DNA from: an uncultured Prevotella sp.
Lineage (GTDB): Bacteria > Bacteroidota > Bacteroidia > Bacteroidales > Bacteroidaceae
Reading direction: 5' to 3'
Assembly: GCA_946183415.1 (NCBI GenBank)
Contig: CAMHAM010000011.1
Location: 1-64,000 of the forward strand
DNA length: 64,000 bases
Below are positions 54,936 to 64,000 of this stretch, one piece after another (position 1 is the first letter of the stretch; each line of letters begins with the position of its first letter). The position numbers were made by a program, and so were the translations under genes. The notes under the pieces are model-generated. The model saw only the letters and a program-made list of their open reading frames with translations. It was not told the origin of the DNA and did no database searches.

Positions 54936-56051
54936 ATGAGAAAACTACTTATAGCAATCGTACTATTGTCTACGCTGACAATTCAGGCGAAAAAGTGGAC
55001 AGCCGATGAGGTAAAGGACGTGATCAGGAAGGTGAACACTTATTGGCAGGCGAATAATCCTGCAGAAGTACGCTCGTTCTGGGACAACGCCGCCTACCAT
55101 ACAGGCAACATGGAAACCTATAAGCTCCTGAAGGATGAGAAGATGCTCGACTACAGCATCCGTTGGGCAGAGCATAACCAGTGGATGGGCGCGACAGAAA
55201 CTGACCCCGCCAAGTGGAAGTACAAGAACTACGGCGAAGGACAGGAATACGTACTCTTCGGCGACTGGCAGATTTGCTTCCAGACATACATCGATCTCTA
55301 TCAGCTCAAGAATGAGGAGGTCAGAGTGAAGAGAGCCAAGGAGGTGATGGGCTATGAAGCCGACTCTGAGGTACACGACTACTGGTGGTGGGCTGATGCC
55401 CTTTATATGGTCATGCCTGTCATGACGAAGATGTACAAGTTGACAGGTGATGAAAAATACCTACGGAAGCTCTATGAGAACATCCTCTACAGCGACTCCA
55501 TCATGCTCGACTATGAGACTGGTCTCTATTTCCGCGATGGCAAGTATATCTATCCGAAGCATAAGACGGCTAACGGCAAGAAGGACTTCTGGGCACGTGG
55601 CGACGGTTGGGTACTGGCAGGACTGGCTAAAGTGCTGCAGGATATGCCTGAGACCTACGTGCGTCAGCCTTTCTTTATCGAGAAGTACGTCAATCTGGCT
55701 CGTGCCGTGAAGAAAATCCAGCAGCCACAGGGCCACTGGACGCGCTCGATGATGGATCCCCGCCAGGCTCCTGGCTACGAAACGTCGGGAACAGCTTTCT
55801 TCTGCTACGGCATGCTTTGGGGTGTCAACAATGGTTACCTCTCTAAGAAAGAGTTCGCACCAGCCATTGAGAAGGCTTGGAACTACCTGACTACCATCGC
55901 CTTGCAAAAAGACGGGAAGGTGGGATACGTACAGCCTATCGGTGAGCGCGCCATCCCGGGACAGACCGTCGATGCCAACTCTCAGGCTAACTTCGGTGTT
56001 GGTGCTTTCCTGTTAGCTGCTTGTGAATACTATAGATACATCAGCCGATGA
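54936..56051 (+). CDS. Unsaturated glucuronyl/rhamnogalacturonyl hydrolase (GH88/GH105-like)
   Basis: A 371-residue exported alpha/alpha-barrel enzyme with a short signal peptide. Conserved aspartates are in RSFWDNAAYHTGNME, WWWADALYMVMPV and KDFWARGDGWVLAGLAKVL, the last being the typical GH105 phrase. These enzymes remove the unsaturated uronic acid left by polysaccharide lyases. It overlaps the heparinase-like gene by four bases. Together with a lyase and a DUF2264 protein it points to degradation of a uronic-acid-containing glycan. Confidence 0.88.
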   Translation: MRKLLIAIVLLSTLTIQAKKWTADEVKDVIRKVNTYWQANNPAEVRSFWDNAAYHTGNMETYKLLKDEKMLDYSIRWAEHNQWMGATETDPAKWKYKNYGEGQEYVLFGDWQICFQTYIDLYQLKNEEVRVKRAKEVMGYEADSEVHDYWWWADALYMVMPVMTKMYKLTGDEKYLRKLYENILYSDSIMLDYETGLYFRDGKYIYPKHKTANGKKDFWARGDGWVLAGLAKVLQDMPETYVRQPFFIEKYVNLARAVKKIQQPQGHWTRSMMDPRQAPGYETSGTAFFCYGMLWGVNNGYLSKKEFAPAIEKAWNYLTTIALQKDGKVGYVQPIGERAIPGQTVDANSQANFGVGAFLLAACEYYRYISR

Positions 56052-57835
56052 AATTAGGGCTTATCATCTCCGTGTCTTTGTGTCTCTGTGCTCAGACCAT
56101 CTCCGCACAGCTATTGCCCAAGGCCGACGACACATTCTGGCGCGACTCCATTCCCGTGGAGATGCGCCAGAGTTATATCGAATACGGAGAGCAATACCTC
56201 GGCAAGCCGTGGACTACTCTCCCCTATTCTGTCTTCTCGCAGTTCAGGACCAATGGCAACCGTGTGAACTATGAGGGCCTGAACTTCGAAAAGCGCCGCC
56301 ACCTGGCCGCACTCGTGATGGCGGAAATCATGGAAGGCAACGGACGGTTTATGACAGATATCATCGATGGAATGGGCAGTTTCTGCGAAGAGACGTGGTG
56401 GGGCATACCTGCTCACTACGGGCCAAGCACGCCCCTGGCGGAAGACCAGACGGTGGACCTCTTCAATGCGGAGACAGCCAACCTGATTGCCTGGACGCGT
56501 TATATGCTCCAACCAGAATTCGACAAGTTCTCCCCACATCTTTGTCTACGGATCGATCAGGAGATAGAGCGCCGCATCCTCCAACCCGCAGTGGAAAAGG
56601 ACTACTGGTGGAAAAAGGCTGGCATGAACTGGAACCCCTGGATCTGCTCGAATTGGCTGGCCTGCGTGCTCATCTGTGAGAAAGACGAAGCACGCAAGGC
56701 TGAAGCCATCCGGCAGATCAAGAAATCCACTCAAATCTTCATAGACTCGTATCCTGAAGATGGAGGATGCGACGAAGGGGCTGGCTACTGGGACCGCGCT
56801 GCTGCATCCATGTTCGAGGTGCTGCGCCTCCTGCCAGACTTTTCCAGCGACTCCGAAAAGATCAGACGAATGGCTTCATACGCCTACAAGACCTACATCG
56901 GCCATGACTACTGCATCAGCTTTGCGGATGCCCATGAGAACAAGGCCATCCAGCAGGTCAACATCGTCTATCCCTTCGGCCTCTTCCTCGGCGACAAGAC
57001 GATGCGTGAGTTCGGTGCCTATCTTGGCCGTCAGAAGCACGTCTTGGAGAATCCTGCTGCCCTTTATGACAAGAGCGGCAACTTCCCGACACTGAGCCGC
57101 GAACTCTTCTTCCTGCGGCATATCCGCGATTTCATCGCAGAAAATCCGCGCGAACCGCTGCTGAAAGACGTGTGGCTTGGCAATCTGCAAATCATGACTG
57201 CCCGCCGCAACAATCTCTACGTGGCCATGAAAGGCGGGCATAACAATGAGAGTCATAACCATAACGACGTGGGCTCCTTCATCGTCTATGCCGACAACGA
57301 GCCGCTGTTCATCGACCCTGGCGTCGGAGAATACACCTCGAAGACCTTCAGCGACGAGCGCTACACCATCTGGACCATGCAGTCGGGCTATCACAACCTG
57401 CCCCAGATCAACGGCACCGACCAGAAGGACGGCAGAGAGTATGCCGCCAAAGTCGTCAGCCACAAAGAAGGCAGCCTGACCCTCGACATTGCGGGAGCCT
57501 ACCCTACCGAAGCTGACGTCAAGTCGTGGAAACGCACCGTTTCCGCGATGGAATCGGGCATTTCCGTGACTGAGAAATATGACTTGAGAGCGTATCACCA
57601 GCCTGTGAGACTGATGTTCATGACGATTGCCAAGCCCGAAATCCAAAACGGTGCTATCGTGCTCGGGCAGCACCGGCTGAAGTTCGATCCCTCACAACTG
57701 CAGCCCGCTATCGAAGACATCAGCAGCCTGCTGGACCCACTCCTTCAGGGTATGTGGGGGAAACAGATGTACCGTATCATTCTTACGATGAAATCGAAAA
57801 AAACAAAAGAAACCATTCAATACAGCATCCAATGA
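56048..57835 (+). CDS. Heparinase II/III-type polysaccharide lyase
   Basis: A 595-residue exported protein. The N-terminal half is an alpha/alpha toroid (PYSVFSQFRTNGNRVNYEGL through WKKAGMNWNPWICSNWLA). The C-terminal beta-sandwich has the family motif HNHNDVGSFIVYADNEPLF followed by IDPGVGEYTS. Lyases of this kind break uronic-acid polymers by beta-elimination, leaving unsaturated ends that the preceding GH88/105-type enzyme could remove. The exact PL family and substrate cannot be set from sequence alone. It overlaps both neighbours by four bases, so the three enzyme genes are coupled. Confidence 0.87.
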   Translation: MKLGLIISVSLCLCAQTISAQLLPKADDTFWRDSIPVEMRQSYIEYGEQYLGKPWTTLPYSVFSQFRTNGNRVNYEGLNFEKRRHLAALVMAEIMEGNGRFMTDIIDGMGSFCEETWWGIPAHYGPSTPLAEDQTVDLFNAETANLIAWTRYMLQPEFDKFSPHLCLRIDQEIERRILQPAVEKDYWWKKAGMNWNPWICSNWLACVLICEKDEARKAEAIRQIKKSTQIFIDSYPEDGGCDEGAGYWDRAAASMFEVLRLLPDFSSDSEKIRRMASYAYKTYIGHDYCISFADAHENKAIQQVNIVYPFGLFLGDKTMREFGAYLGRQKHVLENPAALYDKSGNFPTLSRELFFLRHIRDFIAENPREPLLKDVWLGNLQIMTARRNNLYVAMKGGHNNESHNHNDVGSFIVYADNEPLFIDPGVGEYTSKTFSDERYTIWTMQSGYHNLPQINGTDQKDGREYAAKVVSHKEGSLTLDIAGAYPTEADVKSWKRTVSAMESGISVTEKYDLRAYHQPVRLMFMTIAKPEIQNGAIVLGQHRLKFDPSQLQPAIEDISSLLDPLLQGMWGKQMYRIILTMKSKKTKETIQYSIQ

Positions 57836-59082
57836 AAAGAATAATCCTCATCATCGCAGCCCTCGCGCTGCTACTGCCTCTCCAGGCAGCCAAGAAGACT
57901 AAGCAGCCGCAGCAGACTGAACGTGAATACTGGTGCTCGTTGGCCTATAAGATGGCACAGCCCGTGCTCGAGAACATGGCCAGGGGCGAACTGCAGAAGA
58001 ACATGAAGACAGAGTTCTCTCCATCATTCGACAATCGTGACCGCCGCGTGGTCTATATGGAGACCTTCGGGCGCCTGATGGCAGGTATCGCCCCCTGGCT
58101 CACCCTGCCTGACGACGATACGGCCGAAGGAAAACAGCGCCGACAGCTGCGGGAGTGGGCGCTCGCAGCCTACAAGAACGCCGTCGACCCAGATTCGCCC
58201 GACTATCTCCTGTGGCGAAAAGAGGGGCAGACGCTCGTCGATGCCGCCTATCTTGCCGAGAGTTTTATCCGTGGCTACGACGCTTTGTGGCAGCCGCTTG
58301 ATGAACAGACCAAACAACGTTATATCGACGAATTCACCCGCCTACGCAGAGTGGATCCACCTTATACCAACTGGTTGTTGTTCTCTTCGACCATCGAGAG
58401 CTTCCTGGCTAAGATCGGAGCCCAGCAAGACAACTTCCGCATCAACACAGCCATCCGTAAGGTAGAGGAATGGTATGTGGGCGACGGATGGTATGCCGAT
58501 GGCCAGGGCACGTTTGCCTTCGACTACTATACGAGCTACGTCTTCCACGGCATGTATCTCGAGACCCTCCAGAACATGATCGACGCAGGCAGCGGCGGCT
58601 GGGGCATCAACTACAAGAAGTTCCGTGAACGTGCGCTGAAGCGAGCACAGAAATTTTCCATCATCCTCGAACGCTTCATCTCGCCTGAGGGAACCTTCCC
58701 CGTCATCGGCCGCTCCACACCTTACCGTATGGCAGCCATGCAGCCGCTGGCCCTCATGGCGTGGTATCAGACACTGCCTGAAGACCTGAGCAACGGCCAA
58801 GTGCGCGCGGCCCTCACCAAAGTGCTCCACCGCATGTTCGACCACCAGGAGAACTTCAACGAGGCTGGCTATCTCACCATAGGCTTCTGCGGCTCACAGC
58901 CCGAGACTGCCGACTGGTACACTAACAACGGCTCGCTCTACATGTGCTCGCTGGCCTTCATGCCCCTCGGACTGCCGGCCACACACGCTTTCTGGACGGA
59001 CGCTCCACAACCGTGGACGCAGGTTAAGGCTTGGGGAGGACAGCCCTTCCCCAAAGATCACCGCTGGAGCGACAACAAATAG
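57832..59082 (+). CDS. DUF2264-family exported protein
   Basis: A 416-residue protein with a signal peptide (MKRIILIIAALALLLPLQAA). The rest resembles DUF2264, an alpha/alpha-toroid family found in polysaccharide loci: FGRLMAGIAPWLTLPDDD, then DPPYTNWLLFSSTIESFLAK and WYADGQGTFAFDYYTSYVF. A glycosidase-like function is suspected but not shown here. The ATG at 57832 overlaps the lyase stop. It ends the operon. Confidence 0.85.
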   Translation: MKRIILIIAALALLLPLQAAKKTKQPQQTEREYWCSLAYKMAQPVLENMARGELQKNMKTEFSPSFDNRDRRVVYMETFGRLMAGIAPWLTLPDDDTAEGKQRRQLREWALAAYKNAVDPDSPDYLLWRKEGQTLVDAAYLAESFIRGYDALWQPLDEQTKQRYIDEFTRLRRVDPPYTNWLLFSSTIESFLAKIGAQQDNFRINTAIRKVEEWYVGDGWYADGQGTFAFDYYTSYVFHGMYLETLQNMIDAGSGGWGINYKKFRERALKRAQKFSIILERFISPEGTFPVIGRSTPYRMAAMQPLALMAWYQTLPEDLSNGQVRAALTKVLHRMFDHQENFNEAGYLTIGFCGSQPETADWYTNNGSLYMCSLAFMPLGLPATHAFWTDAPQPWTQVKAWGGQPFPKDHRWSDNK

Positions 59083-59092
59083 TCACTTACCA

Positions 59093-59159
59093 TTTGTCCC
59101 AGGGCGTGGGACTATTTGTCCCATGCCCTGGGATTAATAGTCCCACGCCCTGGGACAAA
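59093..59159. repeat. Perfect 23-bp inverted repeat
   Basis: Arms 59093-59115 and 59137-59159 are exact reverse complements. The core TCCCAGGGCGTGGGA is itself nearly palindromic, and the 21-base loop holds a third related copy. Confidence 0.85.
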
Positions 59160-59160
59160 A

Positions 59161-59189
59161 AACACTGGTCGCAGAAAACGACCAGTGTT
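59161..59189 (-). terminator. Terminator for the second susC/susD operon
   Basis: AACACTGGTCG with CGACCAGTGTT around seven bases. Read on the minus strand it is followed by TTTTTTG, so it suits the minus-strand susD gene. Confidence 0.75.
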
Positions 59190-59231
59190 CCTAACAGAGA
59201 GAAAAGAATCTTTTTACCTAACTAACCTTAA

Positions 59232-61184
59232 CTAATTTCTATATGCAGGATTCTGATATGCTGCCTTCTCAGCCTCATCCATCTCCATACCATCAAGCTG
59301 ACCCTGTGGAATAGGACGGATATAGTAGCCAGCGGGGATATCGCGCTTGAACTCCTCAAGATCCTTGTCGGTATAACCGCTACCGGCAATGTGGTAGACG
59401 CCTGCACGGTCAGCCCACTTCTGGGTACGAACGAGGTCGAACCAACGATAACCCTCACCCCAGAACTCACGGCTACGCTCGTCGAGGATAAAGTCGATCG
59501 TAATCGTTGCAGGAGTAGCAGCCAACATAGCTTCTGTATTGTCAACTGATACGGCTACATTGTCGTTCTGAGAGAAAGTCTGCTTACCAGCACGGGCACG
59601 AAGCACGTTAACCAGCGTCTTGGCATCCTCGTTCCTGTTCAGCTTCACGGCAGCCTCAGCACCGATCAGATAGAGCTCAGAGAACTTGGCAACATTCCAA
59701 GGACGTGGGCTACCACCGTTAACCTTTGAACCCAGACCACCGGCGTTGTCGGTACGATAGATACCGAGTTTCCAGTTGATGGGGTACTTCTTGCGGCTGA
59801 TGTGGTTTACGGCAACTACGAAGTCAGGACGACCTGCCATCTCACCGAAGCCAAGCTTGCCATCAGCACCTGTGTAGTTGATGTTTGCATCCTCACTCTC
59901 TGGAACCCAGCTGAAGTAAACCTCGTTAGGACCTACCTGCATGCCGTTTGCACCGAAAACGTAGGGCTCTGAGTTACCGGCCTTCTGCCAGTTGGTGTGA
60001 TAACGCAAGGTAAAGGTTGCATCGTAACGAGAGTCGATAGCCTTGACATCATCCTCCCAGACACCGCCCTTCATGAAGTTGTCGGCGATAGGCGCCATAC
60101 GGGTCCAAGGACGACCGAGGGCCTGGACAGCCTCACGCTGTACGGGGTTGATCACTGCACCTGAAGCAGCCTTAGCAGTCATCTCAGTGTAGTTCCAGGT
60201 CTCCATCCAGTAGGCGAAGTTCTCAGGAGAGCCACCGCTACCCCAACCGTAACCAGCGCCACCGTTACCATACTTCTCGTCCTCATCGTGATCAGCATAG
60301 AGCATGATCTCAGAGTTACGGTCGTTGGTAGCAACGTTTACATCATAGAATGTAGGCTGCAATGCGTATGGGCCAGGATTGTTGATAGCCTGCATAGCGG
60401 TGTCGTATGCCTTCTGGAAGTAGCTCTGAGCCTGACCAGACTCACGGCTGCACTCAGGATAGGTGGGGATGTTGTTAGGATTCTCCAACCACCAAGCGTA
60501 GGTCAGATAAGCCTTTGACAGATAGAGACGCGCAAGGTTCTTGGTAGCCGTACCAGTAAGACGGGGGTTATCGGGCAGGTCGTTAACGGCCTTCTCCAGG
60601 TCGGGGAAGATACACTTCGTATAAACCTCCGGAACGGTATTACGTACAGAGGTACGAGTAGTAGAGGTGTTGAACTTCAGTTCACCGGCACCGAGATCGA
60701 GGGGCACACCACCGTAGGTCTGCACCAGGATAAAGTAGTCGAATGCACGGAAGAAGTAAGCCTCTGCGAGAAGAGATGCATCCATTCCTGCAGCAGTACC
60801 ATTCTCAATAATACCACTGGCGGTATTGATATTTGCAAAGAGGGTACCCCAGGCACCACCAGCTACTGTGCTGGTAGGAGTTACGGAACCTACACCTGTA
60901 AGGTCGGCATCCTTGAAGTTACCGTCGGCAGACTGTGCGTAAGTGTACTCATCGGTACCAGTCTCCAGAGTGTTCAGATAGTAACCGTTGCCATAGAAAT
61001 AGCGCAGGTGAGCATAAAGTGAGGTCAGACCGCCCTCGATACCCGCCTTCGTGTTGAAGAATGACGGATCGAAATTGCTGCGCGGCTGCTCGTCGAGCAC
61101 GCTGTTGCAGGAAGTCATGGTTGTAGAAAGACCACAGCAAACAAGACCCGCAGCGAGGATATATTTAATACTTTTAGTTTTCAT
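59232..61184 (-). CDS. SusD/RagB-type glycan-binding lipoprotein (second pair)
   Basis: A 650-residue lipoprotein with a signal peptide and lipobox MTSC. SusD features include NSVLDEQPRSNFDPSFFN, LAEAYFFRAFDYFILVQTY, IDFILDERSREFWGEGYRWF and a C-terminal YYIRPIPQGQLDGMEMD. It is longer than the first SusD (558 residues), with a large insertion rich in Gly/Trp around residues 290-340 (WGSGGSPENFAYWME). It is followed by a terminator and converges with the DUF2264 gene. Confidence 0.94.
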   Translation of the reverse strand: MKTKSIKYILAAGLVCCGLSTTMTSCNSVLDEQPRSNFDPSFFNTKAGIEGGLTSLYAHLRYFYGNGYYLNTLETGTDEYTYAQSADGNFKDADLTGVGSVTPTSTVAGGAWGTLFANINTASGIIENGTAAGMDASLLAEAYFFRAFDYFILVQTYGGVPLDLGAGELKFNTSTTRTSVRNTVPEVYTKCIFPDLEKAVNDLPDNPRLTGTATKNLARLYLSKAYLTYAWWLENPNNIPTYPECSRESGQAQSYFQKAYDTAMQAINNPGPYALQPTFYDVNVATNDRNSEIMLYADHDEDEKYGNGGAGYGWGSGGSPENFAYWMETWNYTEMTAKAASGAVINPVQREAVQALGRPWTRMAPIADNFMKGGVWEDDVKAIDSRYDATFTLRYHTNWQKAGNSEPYVFGANGMQVGPNEVYFSWVPESEDANINYTGADGKLGFGEMAGRPDFVVAVNHISRKKYPINWKLGIYRTDNAGGLGSKVNGGSPRPWNVAKFSELYLIGAEAAVKLNRNEDAKTLVNVLRARAGKQTFSQNDNVAVSVDNTEAMLAATPATITIDFILDERSREFWGEGYRWFDLVRTQKWADRAGVYHIAGSGYTDKDLEEFKRDIPAGYYIRPIPQGQLDGMEMDEAEKAAYQNPAYRN

Positions 61185-61210
61185 AACTTTACTTTTTTAC
61201 TTTTTTACCT

Positions 61211-64000
61211 TTAGAACGTTAGGTTGAGACCGAGCAGGAAGTTGCGAGTTGTAGGTGTGTTGTAACCTACGATAGGCATCTTGTGCTTGCCTGTATAACC
61301 GTCAACTGCTACAGCTGTATTCTCGTTTGCCCAAGAGTTGGTCTCGGGATCAAGTCCGCTCTCGTTGTTGAATGGTGAGAAGAGCACGAATGGATTCTGA
61401 ACCGAAGCGTAGAGACGCAGACGGCTGATACCAAAGTCCTTGATACACTTCAGACTGTCGAAGTTGTAACCAAGAGTGATAGCACGGATCTTCAGATAAC
61501 CAGCATCGAAGTAACCCAGGGTAGAACCGTACTTGGGGTTATCACCGCTCTGGATACCACCGGGCTTTGGATACTTAGCACCAGTGTTCTGCTCTGTCCA
61601 GTAGTCTACATCGAGGTTGTTACGACGACCTGTCAGCATATTCAGATAGCCACTGGAAGAGTGGATGGCAGAAATCAGCTTACCACCAATCTGGAATGCA
61701 CCGATAACGGTCAGGTCGAAGCCCTTATAACCAACTGTGGTGTTGAAACCTCCCATCAGCTTCGGCTCCATGCTGATAATCTGACGGTCCTCAGGACCAA
61801 TCTGGCGGGTAGGCAGACCGTTAGCATCGTAATCGCCAGTATACTTCACCTTAATCATACCGATGTTGCCACCAGGCTCGAGGATGTTCATGGCAGCCTC
61901 TTCGCCAGCCTGATACAGACCCTCATACTCGTAGTCGTAGATGACGTCAATAGGATAGCCTACGAACCAGCGGTTAGCCTCATCCTTTTTTTCGCCAGAA
62001 GCCAGCTCGGTCAACTTGTTGCGGTTAGCATAGAGGTTGATACCAGCCTCCCAGTTCCAGCCGTTCTTATTGTCGATGATGATGCCATTCAAAGTAAACT
62101 CCCAACCCTTGTTCTCAGTCTTACCGATGTTACCAGTATAGCTGCTTACACCAGAGGTAGAAGGCAGAGATACATCGAGAAGGATGTCACGTGTCTTCTG
62201 AATATAGTACTCGAACGATCCGGAGAGACGACCATTGAAGAATGAGAAGTCGAGACCGAAGTTCCAGGTCTTAGAGTACTCCCAACCCAGATCAGGGTTA
62301 GGCAGTGAGTTTACATAGTAACCTGCCTTATAGTTGGTACCGTTACCGAAGTTGTAGTTACGGATAGCCAGACCACCGAGTGTAGAGTAAGGATTGATAC
62401 TCTGGTTAGAGGTCTCACCATAACCTACACGCAGCTTCAGGTTGTCAATCCAAGTTGCATTCTCCATGAAGCTCTCACGGGCGATGTTCCAACCTGCACT
62501 TACTGCAGGATAAGTATGCCACTTGTGACCATCAGCCAGACGTGAAGAAGCATCAGAACGTACAGCTACAGAAAGCATATACTTATTATCATAAGAGTAC
62601 ATTGCACGACCCATCCAAGAAATCAGACCACTCTGCCAATAGTTATAACCAACAAGGTTTGACTGACCTGTAGCCTTGTCGAGTGCATAGTACTGGAAAT
62701 AGTCTGCAGGAATCTCCTGTGCAGAACCACCACTCTGCTCGTAAGTTGTCTGCTCAGCAGAGTACATGGCTACGAGGTTCAGATTATGCTTGCCGAATGC
62801 GCGATCAAAGGTCAACAGGTTCTCAACAGTCCAGTTACGGGTCTGGTTCTCATAGACAGAACCGCCGTTGACAGCGTTGGCATCCTTATTATTAATACCT
62901 GTACCAGTAAAGCTACCCTGCTTTGAGTTGCGGAAGTTGAGACCGATGTTGATACGATAGCTCAGGCCTTCAACCCATGGGCACTTAACCTCACCGAACA
63001 GCGTGTTGAAAGTACCAATACCCTTGTTCTCACTCAGCCATACATCCTTGTCGCGCTCAACGGTCTCCTTGGTAACTACTACCTGATCGTCAGCGGGCAA
63101 TGTGTTATAGCGCTTCAAGCTACCATCTTCATTATATGGGCTTGACAGAGGTGAAGAACAGAGCACTGCGTACATATTGTTCACACCCTGAGTCTTGCGA
63201 TAGCTGGTGTTGGTGCTCAGACCGAAACGGAACCACTCACCTACCTTCTGATCGAAGTTACCACGAATTGAAACACGGTCATAACCCTCAGTGGGGACAA
63301 CGGCCTCGTCGTGATAGTAACCAGCACCGAAGCTATAGCTACCACCATTAGTACCACCAGCAACACTCACGTCATGGTTGTGGCTGATACCTGTCTGATA
63401 GTACAGATCCTGCCAGTCGGTATTGGTATTGTCGTTCTCATCAAGAGAGTTCTGATACTTACCAGCATACTGACGCATCTTAGAGAAGGTAGGACCATCC
63501 ATCATCGGATACTTCTTGAAGATCTTCTTGAATGATACATAGCCATTGTAAGAAACCTTAGCAGGAGTACCCTGAGTACCCTTGACTGTGGTAATGATGA
63601 TGACACCGTTAGCACCACGAGAACCGTAGATGGCAGTTGCAGAGGCATCCTTCAGGATATCCATCGACTTGATGTCAGAAGGATTGATATCAGAAAGCTG
63701 TCCCATGAAGGGGATACCGTCGAGCACGATCAGCGGGTCGTTACTTGCACTCAGTGAGCGCTGACCACGGATACGGATCTGCATCTCGGCACCTGGCTTT
63801 GAACTGGTTTGTGTCATAAGCACACCAGCAACACGGCCCTGCAGAGCCTGAGCTGCGTTGGATGCTGCAATCTGGTTCAGTTTCTCACCACCGATGTTGG
63901 CAACAGAACCAGTAACGGCTTCACGGCGCTGGGTACCGTAACCGATAACCACCACCTCATTAACCACGTGTCCATCTTCTTTAAGGTTCACGTGCACGTT
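61211..64000 (-). CDS. SusC-type TonB-dependent transporter (partial, second pair)
   Basis: The 5' end lies outside the window; at least 929 codons are present. The visible start is the TonB-box-like VNEVVVIGYGTQRREAVTGS, then the plug, including LDGIPFMGQLSDINPSDIKS, and the barrel to the aromatic end NFLLGLNLTF. It is 26 bases upstream of susD on the minus strand. The signal peptide, the carboxypeptidase-regulatory domain and the promoter are missing from view. Confidence 0.93.
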   Translation of the reverse strand, partial: NVHVNLKEDGHVVNEVVVIGYGTQRREAVTGSVANIGGEKLNQIAASNAAQALQGRVAGVLMTQTSSKPGAEMQIRIRGQRSLSASNDPLIVLDGIPFMGQLSDINPSDIKSMDILKDASATAIYGSRGANGVIIITTVKGTQGTPAKVSYNGYVSFKKIFKKYPMMDGPTFSKMRQYAGKYQNSLDENDNTNTDWQDLYYQTGISHNHDVSVAGGTNGGSYSFGAGYYHDEAVVPTEGYDRVSIRGNFDQKVGEWFRFGLSTNTSYRKTQGVNNMYAVLCSSPLSSPYNEDGSLKRYNTLPADDQVVVTKETVERDKDVWLSENKGIGTFNTLFGEVKCPWVEGLSYRINIGLNFRNSKQGSFTGTGINNKDANAVNGGSVYENQTRNWTVENLLTFDRAFGKHNLNLVAMYSAEQTTYEQSGGSAQEIPADYFQYYALDKATGQSNLVGYNYWQSGLISWMGRAMYSYDNKYMLSVAVRSDASSRLADGHKWHTYPAVSAGWNIARESFMENATWIDNLKLRVGYGETSNQSINPYSTLGGLAIRNYNFGNGTNYKAGYYVNSLPNPDLGWEYSKTWNFGLDFSFFNGRLSGSFEYYIQKTRDILLDVSLPSTSGVSSYTGNIGKTENKGWEFTLNGIIIDNKNGWNWEAGINLYANRNKLTELASGEKKDEANRWFVGYPIDVIYDYEYEGLYQAGEEAAMNILEPGGNIGMIKVKYTGDYDANGLPTRQIGPEDRQIISMEPKLMGGFNTTVGYKGFDLTVIGAFQIGGKLISAIHSSSGYLNMLTGRRNNLDVDYWTEQNTGAKYPKPGGIQSGDNPKYGSTLGYFDAGYLKIRAITLGYNFDSLKCIKDFGISRLRLYASVQNPFVLFSPFNNESGLDPETNSWANENTAVAVDGYTGKHKMPIVGYNTPTTRNFLLGLNLTF

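Overview
The window looks like a chromosomal segment of a Bacteroidales bacterium, most likely Prevotella-like. The reasons are Bacteroidetes-type -7 boxes (TAnnTTTG) ahead of many genes, two SusC/SusD pairs, a two-component-propeller regulator fused to an AraC-type domain, many lipoproteins with a Cys lipobox, and the gene order pyrE / SRPBCC protein / argH. I cannot name a species. Protein-coding density is high and most host genes look GC-balanced. One 4.4 kb block (28.5-32.9 kb) is clearly more AT-rich.

Region by region. 0-10 kb holds the end of a hexapeptide acetyltransferase, an acyltransferase-3 membrane protein, a PepD-type dipeptidase, a MATE exporter divergent from a sodium:solute symporter, then a cupin lipoprotein, a remarkable single-chain ABC importer (permease, substrate-binding region and ATPase in one polypeptide), a cytidylate-kinase-like protein and the 3' relic of a HATPase (RsbW-like) gene. 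10-22.5 kb is mostly housekeeping: argS, an RNase H protein, an ABCG-like exporter, a lipoprotein, ribD, prmC, recX, a ComF-family gene, pyrE, an SRPBCC protein and argH.

22.5-28.3 kb is accessory. It has an AAA ATPase and four small lipoprotein genes on the minus strand that share a 31-bp promoter-like motif. Two of the four are near-identical copies with a 391-bp tract that reads as identical. At the head of the cluster is a TPR lipoprotein with a membrane segment and a C-terminal helix-turn-helix. 28.4-32.9 kb is a compact integrative element inserted at the 3' end of a tRNA-Leu(UAA) gene. It carries a divergent tyrosine recombinase, a small sigma-70-like factor, a RuvC-like resolvase, a small probable winged-helix protein, a long non-coding tail with two 29-bp palindromic repeats, and CGTATAC motifs clustered at both ends. 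I see no relaxase, capsid or cargo gene. This is the best candidate for an undescribed system in the window.

33-45.5 kb returns to host genes: a TPR/OmpA-like lipoprotein, a thioredoxin-fold lipoprotein without its CxxC, a YifB/ComM ATPase, an O-acetylation locus (SGNH hydrolase, MBOAT acyltransferase, two tandem DHHW proteins), an AsmA-like protein, a Fur-family regulator, a HAD hydrolase and a thioesterase. 45.5-64 kb is carbohydrate-related: a propeller/AraC regulator that lacks a histidine kinase, a metal permease with an HMA domain, a polysaccharide utilisation locus (susC, susD, GH88/105-type hydrolase, heparinase II/III-type lyase, DUF2264 protein), and a second, convergent susD/susC pair that runs off the window end. 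The first locus suggests import and degradation of a uronic-acid-containing glycan such as a pectic polysaccharide or glycosaminoglycan.
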